The notes: generated from the sequence alone by a model not told the origin. DNA of 64,000 nucleotides from Rhynchospora pubera (GCA_028095005.1 CM051461.1:162598574-162662573); one strand, 5' to 3'; positions 49,404 through 60,962 are shown, counted from the first letter of the stretch. A program made the numbers and translations.

Positions 49404-49534
49404 CATGTGGCCTAGTAGCTCAGTGGTAAGAGTACTAGGTTGGTCTTCATAAGGTCAAGAATTCAAGCCCCGCATGCACCTTTAATTTCAAAAAAGTTGA
49501 ATGAATGGCAAAGACCTTCCTCTTTCTTCAAAAA
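49404..49534 (+). mobile_element. tRNA-derived SINE with TSD
   Basis: The head has a tRNA-like A box (TAGCTCAGTGGTAAGAG) and B box (GAATTCAAGCC) about 45 bp apart, i.e. an internal Pol III promoter. After about 60 bp of unrelated body it ends in an A-run (TTCAAAAAA). AACTAAGTGATTGG flanks it exactly (49390-49403 and 49535-49548). The acceptor stem does not pair properly and there is no intact T-stem, so it is not a functional tRNA gene. Confidence 0.85.
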
Positions 49535-49666
49535 AACTAAGTGATTGGAAGTAAAAAAAAGAAATGTTATTATTTTGGTATTAATTAACATTTGAACCCA
49601 AGTCGAGACAATTCGTTCAAAAATACGTCTGCTTTTAGCACATTAAGGGTTTTGATTAAATAGGCG

Positions 49667-49698
<32 letters not shown>

Positions 49699-50120
49699 AA
49701 TGGTATTTAAATTAAACTATTTGTTGGCCCAGTATTTAAGATAAACATGGTTACTTTCTTGATTATATATTATGACGACCCACAGAATTGCATGCTATAA
49801 TAATATTCCAGTGATGATGTTCTTTTTTTTTAACCTACTCGTTTAGGTTGCAACAAGTGACATCAATCAATCAACCTCCGATGAGGTATAAAATAGCTTC
49901 TTTTCTTTTCATGGCCATTTTTTTATGTTACATTATAATTTTTATTTTTATTTTTTTAAATATTAAGTACGAGCCTGAGTGATAGTCTTGACATGTTCTT
50001 AGGAGGAAATACAGGGACCAATTAATAATACTACCATCGACTAAAATGAAATGTTTTATATTATTTCATTGTATAATGGGCTTAATATTGTTGACAATTT
50101 GACACGCCCATGAAAAATAA

Positions 50121-50149
50121 CTAGGGTAGGACATCGAGCTTCGCTCGAT
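50121..50149 (-). mobile_element. Possible Helitron 3' terminus
   Basis: Read on the minus strand, a perfect 7-bp stem ATCGAGC-GAA-GCTCGAT (50149-50133) is followed 8 bases later by CTAG and a host T. A short GC-rich hairpin shortly before CTRR, with insertion between A and T, is the Helitron 3' signature. The matching 5' TC end was not located, so only the terminus is proposed. Confidence 0.4.
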
Positions 50150-50187
50150 ATATGAGTTTGTAATAAATTTATAATTTAATATCTTTT

Positions 50188-50193
<6 letters not shown>

Positions 50194-50219
<26 letters not shown>
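50194..50219. repeat. (TA)n microsatellite
   Basis: About 13 uninterrupted AT/TA dinucleotides. A shorter (TA)n lies at 49671-49686. Confidence 0.9.
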
Positions 50220-50222
<3 letters not shown>

Positions 50223-53200
50223 GTAAGAATGTTTGTTAAGATATATTACATAGTTATTTTTTATTATTTGATTTTAATTAAATTTTATGGGATTAATTTA
50301 TCGTTTATAAATTTTTATTTACTTTTTATTGAATTAATAATTTATAAAGTTTATGCATTTTTTATTGAATATAAAGGAGCCATTTATAGAATGAATGAAT
50401 GAATGAATAACTGTAATACAATTTCTATAATAATATCTTCAGTTTCAACAAATGTAATAAACAATTAATGTTCATTATAAAAGAAACATGAGCATTACCA
50501 ATGGTGTTTAAATTTCAGCATTAATTGATAATTAAACATCTGCTTAATTAAGAGGTAATATTGACAACTTTTGCAACAGAAAGAAAAAATTAAAGGGGGT
50601 GAGATATCTCGACATTAAAAGAGGGAGTGACAGTTTTTTGTAAAATAGCGAAGGATTATGAGAGATAAATATTCGAGCACTGAATAAAAGGAGAGAATAT
50701 CTCTCCAGCATAAAAGGAGATTGACAATTTATGCAAATCAACCGAAAATCTTCAATAATTTTCCATCACAATAGCAAGAAAGAGAGCAAATTACTTATTT
50801 GTTCATTAAAGATAAAAATTTAAAATAAAATAGTTTTATCATTGACAATATTTTTATTTTTTGAACGAACAAATCCCTACCAAGAGGGGAGTTTATGTTA
50901 TTAAGCCGCATAGTATAAACTCAGTACAAAGTTAGAGCAAGGTGCTCCAATTTCCATAGCAACAAATACAAATAAGAAAATCAATATCTGTCCCAGAGCT
51001 TATTACAAATACGAAAATTGCAACATACAAAAACCAATCAATATCCTAGAGGTCTTCATCCTTCTCCAAATATGTTCCATTTTCTTGCATCTCTGGTAAG
51101 ACTGCCCATACCAATCCTCCAACAAAACGAAAGCAATCAGTGTTCCATTTTCCTTCATCAAGCATAAGCTTCTTGGTAGATTATATAATGCTCAGTAATT
51201 GCTAAACGAAAGCACACAGTAAGAGCACTACTATCCTATTTATTTGATCTAATAATCTTTACTGCGAATATAACAAATATTTTCTAGTATTATAGTTCTA
51301 AAGTGACTGCAAATATATTCTTCACTACAACACATGTATGTTTTTTAATTTCATTATATTTCCTTTTAATTCCTTGGAAAACTCGATATTACACTTATCC
51401 TTCTCTTTTTTTCCGACTTTAAATCAAGTTTTGTAGGTCAGCACCCACTACTTAGTCCTTACCACCAGCCCTGGGCTTATTTTTTTTTCTCCTGTTTCTT
51501 TCCATTTATTGGTAGTTTGGTACATATACCTTACCTATTCTTCAACTTTAGTCAGCTAATTTTAATTTATAACTAATTAAATTGATATCCTAAACTATCT
51601 AATTTTTCTAAAATCCGAACCCATAACTCATTATCGTATTTTTAAAGTTCAAATATCTGTTTTTTTTTTGTACTAAGTAAATTGGTACATAAAAGTGTGA
51701 GTCACTTTAGTCACCTACGGAAACACATCAAATTTGCATATAATAGATGCTAATTTCAGGTTAAATAAATTAGCAATTCGATCCTTGGTTTCATACCATA
51801 AAAAGCTCGAGTCAGATATTTAATTGGTATGATAATAGAAACCACAAATGTTACTAAATTACAGCAAAACATGGTTAAAACAATAATAAAATCAGAATAA
51901 ATATTCAGATCATGAAAAACCTAAAAATTCAATTTACCAGTTTACCAGTTTGATGAAAAACCTATGAGACTTACTTAGTTACCTTCAAAGCATTCAACCA
52001 AAATTAAAGAATAATCGTATGACCTCACCTTATTATAAATTCTGGCATGGCTTCTGTTCTTTCTCTTCCAAACAAACTCTACATTAGATAATAAATCAAG
52101 AGCATAATTGTCTATATATTACATTGAGAATAGACATGAATAGGCATATTCATGACTAAGTTTTGTGAATATACTACATTGAGAATTAGCATATTCATGA
52201 ATATGGGAAGGATGTTTGGATGCAAAAAAGGATAATAAGGTTGTTTGGTAGCTAATTTTTTAATATTAAATGAAGGTTATGGATTTCTATTCCAACATTT
52301 TTAGAATATCTATTCACATGTGAATAGGCCTATTCATTCTATTCATGAGTTGTTTGGATGACCACTATTCATACTATTTGTGAATAAGCCTATTCACTTG
52401 CCATCCAAACGCACCCTAGAATTTGTCCACATTTCTTTAAAAATCAAGCCAACTCCAAAATTAAAGCACAAAAAAGTTAAAAGCTTTAATAAGAAAGAGC
52501 AATCTTACTAAGCCATCAATGTAGAACCTCTCCTTGATTGACAATTAGTATCGACAGCTTCCCACAAAGGGGGAAAAAATAAGAAAATCTAGTTGACAAT
52601 TATATTCATGGGTGACTATTTCATAACAATAAGAAAATCTAATTAAAAAGGCTTGACTTACAGCTTCAAACACAAAGGGGGGATCCATGGATATGATAAA
52701 AATGTCAAAGAATCATTCCTTAAGAGCAACCATAAAGATCTCATAAATTATACAATTTGGAAATGTAACTAAAGAATCAGCGATTTTAAAGTGTGCTCTC
52801 ATATATCATATATCATCATCTTAACTGGTCTACAACAAACTGCTAAATACTACAAATGTTGAAATTCAATCATTTTCAAATCTCTTTGTTGCTGATTTCA
52901 AATCTGACATCAAAAGAAAAATAATCCAAAGATGAAATTGCTAAATCCTACAATCAATTAAGACACACAGATATAAGAAAAATACTAAAAATTAAAAAAA
53001 TAGACATACCAGAGATGCATACAATAGCTGCAAGCAATTAAGATTAGCTGCCATGGAGAAGTTCACTTGGCGCTCTTTTTCTTCTCCTCAAACATAAATT
53101 CCTGCCCAACTTTCCATGGTGTCCCCTTTTTATTCTCCTCAAATAGAAATCATTGCCCAACTGTACATGCAGTATCCTGCACCATTTCATTTTAGAATAT

Positions 53201-53369
53201 GATTAAGAATGAGGCTGCTAGTGACCTACCTGTTAGATCAATGGTACTGGTTGCAGGTACTAATTGAAATATGAGCACCTTTTTTTTTTTGTCAAAACTC
53301 TTGCGTTGTGCTTCTTTTGTTCTTCAATGAAGCTTTCTCTTGATTTTTAGTTTTTTTTATATACTATTC
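50220..53369. other. Long AT-rich intergenic region, no gene recognised
   Basis: No frame with a recognisable domain. A segment beginning after a T-rich stretch at 50860 (about 50870-51200) has the look of a minus-strand LINE 3' end, but I found no TSD. At 52205-52415 phrases GTTTGGATGC and GCCATCCAAACGCACCC face each other and suggest a decayed Tourist-like MITE with poor ends. Confidence 0.4.
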
Positions 53370-53381
53370 AGGCAGCTGAAG

Positions 53382-53474
53382 AGACGCCGACTCAGAAGCT
53401 AGGACAAAGGTCAGCCTGGTGGTCCCTAATAGTTCTTGTGGAGGCATTATTGGAAAGGGAGGTTCCACTATAAA
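53382..53474 (+). pseudogene. Isolated KH-domain exon fragment (BTR1/NOVA-like)
   Basis: The frame reads DADSEARTKVSLVVPNSSC and GGIIGKGGSTIK, closely resembling the start of a KH domain of plant BTR1-type RNA-binding proteins, with the GxxG loop GKGG. An acceptor-like AG precedes it and a perfect donor GTAAGT follows, splitting the Lys codon as a real exon would. No further KH exon is visible within several kb on either side, and an in-frame TGA lies just upstream. I read it as a stray duplicated exon, although an exon of a gene with very long introns cannot be excluded. Confidence 0.6.
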
Positions 53475-55294
53475 GTAAGTTTTAGCAATTTGGCCTTTTT
53501 AAAAAGCAAAAAATCAATTCCATGTTTCTAAAAATTTCAGCAGCTTGGTCTTTCCCAAAAGCAAAAATTATACAAATAGAACCCACAAAAGTACATAATA
53601 AAAAAGTTAATAGAATCTGAGGTTGAATATTACAAAAGAAAGAGGTAAGAAGGAGATATTATATAAAAAAAAGCAGTTCCGATCTGGCAAAGAACGATAA
53701 TTTTGGCTAAACGAATCCATTTGAGTCGTACATGAATTACAGTTGAGTAAAAAAGTAAGCTTCAAGAACAACAAATCCAAAGTGGTATAACCGTATAGAA
53801 GCATAAACCAAGCATCAATCCTGATTGATTGGGAACAAAAATCAGACCCTGAAAAAAATTGAAGAACTAAAATCAGAAATAAAGATCTGCTTGGAGGATT
53901 ATTTGGGCAATTGAACAATGAAAATGTAAAAGCTGACCTAATTTTGCTGATTGGGCAACTGGTCTGGAAATAGATTGACTCTTAATCGTGCTTTACCCTT
54001 TTAAAATTAGGTCAACAGTGTGGACAAACAAAATATCCACTTTAATTGCTTTATCTCTCATATGTATTTGAGTGACGGAGAAGGTACAGAGATGACGAAG
54101 AGGTGGAGCAACCATGTTGTTCACCGCTTAGAGAGAAAGGGGATGGAAATAAAAGGAAGGAACAAAGCAGCCATGTTGTTCACAATATAAGAGATGATGG
54201 AGACATATCGATCTGAAGGCACGGGGAACGTAGGAGAGGTCGGACGTAGGATGAAGGATGGAGGAAGAAGAGAGCCGACGGGGAGAAAAGATGGGAGGTG
54301 AAGAAGAGAGGAGATGGAGACGGAAAAAAACCTAATGAAAGGGGGAAAGAACCGCTGGAATAGAATAACGGACGAGATTGATGCGCTGTCTCTTATTAAT
54401 CAACAACGGACGATACCGATTAGAAATCGCGAAGGTAGCTTTAAAAGTCGCGCAAAAAAATCACGCAGATTATATTATATTACTAGGAATATAGATTATA
54501 AAAATTTGGGATATGTCACGCATGCAGCAACCAAATATGTTGGTTTCAACTTTCGATGTTACTCCCCATAAATAACCCCGCCATAACAATCTTTAAAATA
54601 TATTATTTCCCGAAGTTTTCTTGTGTTGGAGATTAAGTAGCGCTAAATCCGCTATTAATCGGCCGACAAAAATTAGGCGTAGATTGCACGGTGCCATTCA
54701 TTAATGGATGTTTATATCTTTAAATGCATCGAGCTTTAAAGATACGCGTAAGCTAAACATAAACTAAACGAAAAAGAAAGGTGAGAGAAATATGTATTCC
54801 CAAAGCTTCATTTAATTTGCTTCCCTCGAAAATTTCAACTTTATTGGACTCACTAAGTACGTTATTTTTCTTATGTGAATTCTGTCAAATAAATAACGAA
54901 ATGCACCATCATTTCATATATTATCGATCTTTTTTGCCTTTCCCTGGTTTTAGTTTATCGATACTCATTTACATGATAAGTTGATAACATCCATATCTTG
55001 TTTCCTTTTCACCATTAAAACATTCCAATTTCCATGCTAATTAATACATGTACGTTTCTCCCCCCTTTGATTCTGTAATATGAAATATATATGATTCCTC
55101 CAAAATCGAAAGAAAAGAGATGTATAAAAGTTAATAGGAGTACAAAAATTAGGTAACATGACAGAGATAAATTCAAAGTAATTATTTCCCCTATTTAAAT
55201 TTTTGAGGTGCGATAGCTCCATTTACTTGTGGCGTCTCAAATTTTTTTTAGCAGAAATAGTTCACCTTTTGTTTTCTTTCTTTTTTTTTTGATA
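53475..55294. other. Intergenic sequence, partly purine-rich
   Basis: The part 54060-54340 is GA-rich and yields several open frames without domains. The rest is AT-rich. No RNA gene or element ends recognised. Confidence 0.45.
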
Positions 55295-55303
55295 AAATTA
55301 AAA

Positions 55304-55714
55304 GAGTAAATCTATTATGAACCATTCATATAAGCTTTCGTGCACCATGACCGTTTTGATCGGTGGTTTCACAAATTGTAAAATCTAATTTAACCAACCC
55401 TATCTATATTTTGAAGTCTCATAGCAAACAAAATTTTTCAATTTTTGAAATTTTTTTACTATTTTTTTCAAATTTTTTAGAACTTGCTATTTTTTGCTAC
55501 AAATTAGTGTAATTTGCAGTAAAAAATGGCAAGCTTTAAGAAATTCGAAAAAAATAATAAAAAAATTTCAAAAATTATAAAGTTTTGTTTTCTATGAGAT
55601 TTCAATATATAAATTGGATTGGTTAATTTAGATTTGTCAATTTGCAAAATTACCGATCAAACGGTCATGGTGCACGGAGCCCTCTATGCATCATGGTTCA
55701 CAATAGATTTACTC
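55304..55714. mobile_element. Fold-back Mutator-like MITE with 9-bp TSD
   Basis: This 411-bp element is an almost complete inverted repeat. The left arm begins GAGTAAATCTATTATGAACC and the right arm read inward begins GAGTAAATCTATTGTGAACC, with similarity continuing about 190 bp to a short centre near 55510. AAATTAAAA flanks it exactly (55295-55303 and 55715-55723), the 9-bp TSD of Mutator-like elements. A transcript would form a long hairpin. No coding capacity. Confidence 0.88.
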
Positions 55715-55723
55715 AAATTAAAA

Positions 55724-56937
55724 TTGTGTCTTGTTTTTTTTTTCCCTCTCCTTAACATTATATTCCTCTTAGTTCCCAACACCATATTATCCTAACTTTA
55801 TCTTTGTATATATTAAAAAAAAATTAGTTCAAAATATTTATGTATGTTGAGTTGCAGACAAACATTGCTTACAAAGGTGTATCTTTACATCACTTAAAAT
55901 TGAATATCCGAAGCTAATCGGCAAATATAAGTATTTTTTTTTTGTAAGTATCCAAAATAATTTCATAAAGTTTTTTTTCTTCTTTTTGTAGCATATAAAG
56001 TTATAAACTCACAAAGCGTGTCAATATCGGTGAAACAGTGCAGACAAGACGAGACACTTTTTTTTTTTGCAAAATATATTCAACAAGTTGATTTTTTTTT
56101 GGTAGCATATATTTAAATTCACAAAGCGTGTCAATTATCAGTGCAACTGTGCACACAAGAGGATGCATTAATTTTTTCAGTCTTGACGGCAGGTGGTACA
56201 TGAATATATAGTAATTTATGCCCCGTTAAAGAACACAAGACCTACAATATAATGTCATCCTCCTTCTATAATTATGTGATGTTACCTAATACCAAGAATT
56301 GTTGTTGCGCAAGTTGCATTAATTACATTTTGTACTGAGAGTGTGAGAGATGCACCGTTAGAAACTGATACAAGGGCCAACTACCTACCCCTTATTCCGT
56401 ACTTCTTAACTAGCAGTGGCATGATGGCATCCCCTTCTTAGTTTAGCATAATGCAAACGGATCTCTTGTTTGCACGAATGCTTAATTTAATAATACGTCA
56501 GAATGAAAATGAAAGCTAATTAGCTTTCATGCAAACAAGAGGCTCTCGCCATGCACCTAGCCTTCAAAAACATATATGTCAGCAAACAAGAAATATATTA
56601 TTAAGCTAATTAACGAAGAAAAAGGATAGTCAAAACAGCAAGAAACGATTTGCATCTAACGCAAAGGGTAGCGTCAACATTTTTCAACAAAGAGAGGTTT
56701 TAAGGAAAGAATTGATTTTAAAGGTAAATGAAACAAATATATATGTCACCAAGATATTTTCAGATCTGGCTTAGTCCGATACCAAAACAAAATACATAAA
56801 TGCCGAAAATTAATTAAAATCTCCTAAAAGTATATAAATAGGAATATTCTCTCTTCAGATAAAGAATTTGGTCTCTGATCTGATTGATGTCCTCGTTTGG
56901 GTTCAAAATAGCCGTTACAAGAAACCTTAAATTATGA
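55724..56937. other. Intergenic sequence with a local duplication
   Basis: Two related stretches near 55985-56060 and 56100-56165 (ACAAAGCGTGTCAAT and GTGCA..CAAGA) form a diverged tandem duplication of about 105 bp. No gene recognised. Confidence 0.5.
56463..56541. other. Short inverted repeat around a 22-bp palindrome
   Basis: CTCTTGTTTGCA (56463-56474) and TGCAAACAAGAG (56530-56541) pair perfectly across a 55-bp loop. The loop contains the perfect palindrome ATGAAAGCTAATTAGCTTTCAT. It could fold two ways. It matches no miRNA I know. Confidence 0.5.
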
Positions 56938-56945
56938 ATGTATAT

Positions 56946-57127
56946 CAAGGTTTTAAAATGCGATTTGTGCGGTTTAGCTGTTGGGTTGTGATTTAGCGTT
57001 TATCGGTGATAAAACGGTGATAAAACGAAAAAACGGTGATATAACGGATAAAACGGTTGTGCGGTGTGAACAAAAATCTTGATAAAACGACAATAAAACG
57101 AAAAAAACGGAGTTTTTTAAAAGCTTG
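56946..57127 (+). mobile_element. hAT-type MITE (copy 2)
   Basis: A 182-bp relative of 25027-25197 in the opposite orientation. The ends are CAAGGTTTTAAAA and TTTTAAAAGCTTG, with ATGTATAT exactly on both sides (56938-56945 and 57128-57135). The interior has repeated GATAAAACGG words. It lacks coding sequence. Confidence 0.85.
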
Positions 57128-57135
57128 ATGTATAT

Positions 57136-57824
57136 ATATTGCATTACAAATTATTATTGAAATGGAATCATAGTAGTAAGGGGAAAAAAAAGTTCCTACT
57201 TTATAATGTAAGTTTGCTATAATTTTGAAAATCACTTGCATTTTTTAATCTGAATTTTTGTAGCCTACTCCCCCCCACCCCCCTAAAATTTTGTCAGGAC
57301 AATTCATAATTTAAGAGGATATTCTGCATTGATAATCGCCAGGTTTCATTTGTAAAAGCTAGAAAACGTACCCCTCTAATGTGTGGGTAAATAAAAATTA
57401 TAAAAAATATTCATACTTCAACACGAATAAAAATCAACATTTCAACATAAAAAATATTTAATAAAAATAATTTTCTTGATAAATATAATTATTTAAAAAA
57501 TTACAGATTAGAAATTGTACATAAACTCTTTTTTTTTTAAATAATTATTATTCCGCTGTTTTTTTCTCAAAACGGGAAAAAAAAATTATAGTTTGATAGT
57601 GTTCTTCATTTCAGATGAAAAATAAAAATTTAATCGCAATTTCATATGAAGATTGTCTTCAGCATAGATCAAATAAATCAACGATTTAGAAGATGAATAC
57701 ACGCTAGATCTAGACAAGTATGGATAATGATAGGGATACGGATAGATAAGATAATCAGACATACGCTGAGCGAGACGGATTTTTTCCACATTTTAAACCA
57801 ATGCCGACGGGAAGTTAAAAAAAC
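57136..57824. other. Intergenic sequence, nothing assignable
   Basis: AT-rich, with a short C-run (CCCCCCACCCCCC, 57268-57281) and T-runs. No open frame of note and no element ends recognised. Confidence 0.5.
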
Positions 57825-57837
57825 ATTAATGAAAGTT

Positions 57838-57879
57838 TAGTTTTTTTTTTTTTTTTTTGAAACTTCAAACCCGTAGGTG
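57838..57879 (-). mobile_element. Tiny retroposed fragment with 13-bp TSD
   Basis: ATTAATGAAAGTT occurs at 57825-57837 and 57880-57892. Between them lie only a run of about 20 T and 21 further bases (GAAACTTCAAACCCGTAGGTG). This is a poly-A-tailed minus-strand insertion truncated almost to its tail, produced by LINE machinery. Confidence 0.75.
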
Positions 57880-58325
57880 ATTAATGAAAGTTAAGTTAAC
57901 ACAACTATAGTAAAAGACAAAGGAGAAGTCCAAAATCAACAAATTTGTGAGACACAATTGAACTGTTGGAGGACAACAGTCTCTTTCCTGACTAGCTTCT
58001 CTCTCAAGTGCTGCCAAGCTCCTCCCATGGCGACTGAATAGCAACCATCGGCAGTTACTCCTTTCCTTCTTTACTTCTTCGGTTACACAGTCCCCTTCCC
58101 CTCCAAAAACTCTTCCCTTTCCTCAATCAATTCTTCCCCTAACTGTTCCACGTCTCTTACCCTCCACTCCCCACTACTTCTCTAATTTCTTATTTCTCCA
58201 TTATCACAGCCGTTTCAAAACCCTTCAAGTCCTACACTTAACCACCCCTACTTAAAGGAATGATGCAATCCGGGAAATACCTATCACCCAAATAGTTATC
58301 TCTTTTTTCTACTGAAACACCGGAC

Positions 58326-59054
58326 ATGAATCCATCATATCCCTTCCTTACTGCTAGAGCAAACACCGCTCGAGCCCACATCACCACAGATGAAATTTAT
58401 ACAGACATTTGCCATGACCTTGATCAAACAATCTTAGTAACCTCTATTAATCCACACATACAATGGACTGCCAGCCGACTAATCCGTCAATTCAGTCTCA
58501 CCACCCAACTCCCAACACAAGAATTCATGTCCCACAGATATGCCGATGACCAAATACTGATCACTATGCCACCGGCCATTAATCCCAACACGTTAATTAT
58601 GGAAAATCTGGAATGGGCGGCAGAACATGGACTTGCCTTTAGTTTGTATGCAGACCCTATAATTGCTTTCACTGATCAAGAATATATGGTCAAATTGTCA
58701 ATCTATGATTACCCTATCAGCATATGGCATGACAACTATTTCTCTCAAGCTACAGCAGGTTTTGGCAGGTTTGTACACCATGTTCAAGGCATACAACCCT
58801 CTGATCGAGATGTTCTTACACTTTGGATATGTTGTCGTGACCCATTAGCAATACCAGAAAATCTGCTCTTGGATTATGATGACAAATGGGCCTTATGCGG
58901 AGTTTTTGTCAACGATTGGTTTCCGCATGGATGGGACCCCAATGACGATCAAGATCCCGATGACCCAGAACATGCGATCAAGATCACAATCACCAACTCC
59001 CGCCGCCCAACCATCCAAACTATCCCTATAACTCAATGGTCCTCTGTCATATGA
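58326..59054 (+). CDS. L1-associated ORF, DUF4283/RRM-like protein (extra upstream ORF)
   Basis: The protein has 242 aa. The central part (about 65-190) has a pattern known from plant transposon-associated RNA-binding-like domains: a hydrophobic ILITMPP strand, EWAAEHGLAFSLYADP, VKLSIYDYPISIWHDNYF, FGRFVHHV, then VLTLWICCRDPLAIPENLLL. It resembles DUF4283-type RRM-like folds by spacing, not by strong identity. No zinc knuckle follows. It precedes the canonical ORF1 by 531 bp and reads the same way. A second frame (59036-59455) overlaps its end and may be its frameshifted tail. Plant L1s normally have one such ORF, so a second is unusual. Function is inferred only as nucleic-acid binding. Confidence 0.6.
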   Translation: MNPSYPFLTARANTARAHITTDEIYTDICHDLDQTILVTSINPHIQWTASRLIRQFSLTTQLPTQEFMSHRYADDQILITMPPAINPNTLIMENLEWAAEHGLAFSLYADPIIAFTDQEYMVKLSIYDYPISIWHDNYFSQATAGFGRFVHHVQGIQPSDRDVLTLWICCRDPLAIPENLLLDYDDKWALCGVFVNDWFPHGWDPNDDQDPDDPEHAIKITITNSRRPTIQTIPITQWSSVI

Positions 59055-59585
59055 GATATCTCCAACGATTGGCAGGCGGCGGAGGTGATGGTCCGGCTGC
59101 GGCTGTTGCACACGCCATCAGGCCGCACTCACTGCACCGACGCCTAATTTCTCCTTCCGTGGTCCATGGATCTGTTCCTGCACCAAGTTCAGTAAGCATT
59201 AACTTGCCTCAAAATTCAATAAAAGATAATGAAAACAATAATGACAACCCCATCCCCCCTGCCACTATTCCTAATGCATTGAATGCCAAAGGAATTATAG
59301 ATCCGATCACACACAAAACTATTAATGACATGGAAATTGAACAGATGCCTTTTTCCCAGAACTTCAATACACATCTCTTGGCTCTTCAACTCCTAAATTC
59401 ACCCCCCCCAACCAATCTCAGAACATTATATAAACCTTATCCCCTCCCTAATTAAAACCAAGTACAGCCCCTCGTACAGCCCCTCCCAATCTCCCCGGCC
59501 CGCACTCAATCCCTACACCCCCACCCAATCTCCCCGACCCTCAATACTTGGCCCCCACCCTACTTCCCTCAATAATTGCCTAACA

Positions 59586-60662
59586 ATGAATCCACCCGAA
59601 GAATTACTCAATAAGTTCGCTGCGCTTTCCTCTGGACACGCAAAAAAACGTCCTGCTATAAAACTACCAACCCGTCCCACTCAGCCTATCGATTGGTCTC
59701 TCGTTGCCCTAACACGAGTTGTTTCCTGTCGAGCCGTGAATATTTCATTTTTAGAAAGCTCTATGAAGAGAGCATGGAGAGCCAATGAGGATACCGCCTT
59801 CAAGCCAACCAAAATAACTAATATCTTTCAAGTTATTTTCACTAGAAAAGAGGATCTTGACAGGGCCATGGATAGATGTTTTTGGGACCTTAATGGAAAC
59901 CCTGTCATTGTTCAGTCGATATCGTGCCAGCAAGAACTAGATAACCCGATTGTTACTGCCATGGATGTATGGGTACAACTACATAGCATACCACTAGAAT
60001 TCATCACTGATGAAGGACTAAACATGCTCTTTCAATCCATTGGTTGTCCTCTCTCTGATATTAAACAAATCACGAAGGGACCTGACACCTATTTTCGCCA
60101 ACGGCTTCGACTCATGGTGGACGAACCCGTGGACACCTCTATACCTATTGAGAACCCAGGACAAGATGATGTCCATGTCCAGGTAATATATGAACAACTC
60201 AAAAGACACTGTAGGTACTGTGGGTTTATTGGACATGACAAATTTGAATGCCCCACGCGCACCAAAGAACTTCGCCAGGCAGCCGATGCTAGACAGAAAT
60301 CTACCCCACCCCTATCATATACCCATCAAATCGTTCCCATACCGCTACTCTCACTGACCCCACACTCAGACCTTCAAATAGAGGAACCCTATACCCCAGT
60401 CAAACCACACACCCCTGACGATCCTACACACATTGTTGCATGCCCAGAAAAAACCCAAGCACTCTGGAAACAAGCCAAACTCGGAGACATGACTCAACAT
60501 CTACCCAATGACACAACTTCACCCCCTAAAAACACAACCCACGACCCCTTAGATACATCTAATTCCCCCATAGTGCATCAGCCTATCTTCTACCAAACCA
60601 CAAACCAACATCCTATCGTACCTCACTCTACCCCAAACACTCACCAGCCAGTCCCATATTGA
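59586..60662 (+). CDS. L1 ORF1: DUF4283 plus CCHC zinc knuckle
   Basis: 358 aa. The DUF4283-like RNA-binding region covers about residues 35-190 (ALTRVVSCRAVNISFLESSM, IFQVIFTRKEDLDRAMDRCF, VWVQLHSIPLEFITDEGLNM). A zinc knuckle with CX2CX4HX4C spacing (CRYCGFIGHDKFEC) follows at about 212-225. This is the nucleic-acid-binding ORF1 protein of plant L1s. The frame stops at 60660-60662, but the +1 frame is open from 60574 to 60966 and continues with charged, Lys-rich sequence ending IHQSPPPHI. An indel, or less likely a frameshift event, between 60574 and 60660 therefore separates a C-terminal tail of about 100 residues. The stop of that tail overlaps the ORF2 start codon. Confidence 0.85.
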   Translation: MNPPEELLNKFAALSSGHAKKRPAIKLPTRPTQPIDWSLVALTRVVSCRAVNISFLESSMKRAWRANEDTAFKPTKITNIFQVIFTRKEDLDRAMDRCFWDLNGNPVIVQSISCQQELDNPIVTAMDVWVQLHSIPLEFITDEGLNMLFQSIGCPLSDIKQITKGPDTYFRQRLRLMVDEPVDTSIPIENPGQDDVHVQVIYEQLKRHCRYCGFIGHDKFECPTRTKELRQAADARQKSTPPLSYTHQIVPIPLLSLTPHSDLQIEEPYTPVKPHTPDDPTHIVACPEKTQALWKQAKLGDMTQHLPNDTTSPPKNTTHDPLDTSNSPIVHQPIFYQTTNQHPIVPHSTPNTHQPVPY

Positions 60663-60962
60663 GCCCACCAAAACCAAAGACTTCCTTGCACATGACTATT
60701 ACCTAGACCTAAACATTTCACCAGAACATACTACTCAACCGAACCTATCATCACTTAAAGAAAAAAATATTCAACCTCGCTCCTTACAGATTCTAACAAA
60801 ACTAAAACCAAAATCAACCATAGAGAGAACAAGGACCAATAAACGCAGTTCACTTTCAAAAAGTCTTATGTTAGAAACCTCACCAGAGTGTGCTGATGCA
60901 ACCTCTCCCCAGATTTTGAAGAAGGTTAAGGAGGCGATTCACCAGTCGCCTCCGCCGCATAT

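Noticed and set aside
49408..49480. Possible functional tRNA gene
   Set aside because: A and B boxes are present, but stems do not pair, and an A-tail plus exact 14-bp TSD show a tRNA-derived SINE.
52205..52415. Tourist-like MITE with TTTGGAT/ATCCAAA ends
   Set aside because: Ends align poorly and no 3-bp TSD is evident; kept only as a remark in the intergenic entry.
56463..56541. Candidate miRNA precursor
   Set aside because: Stem is only 12 bp with a competing palindrome in the loop and no resemblance to a known miRNA.
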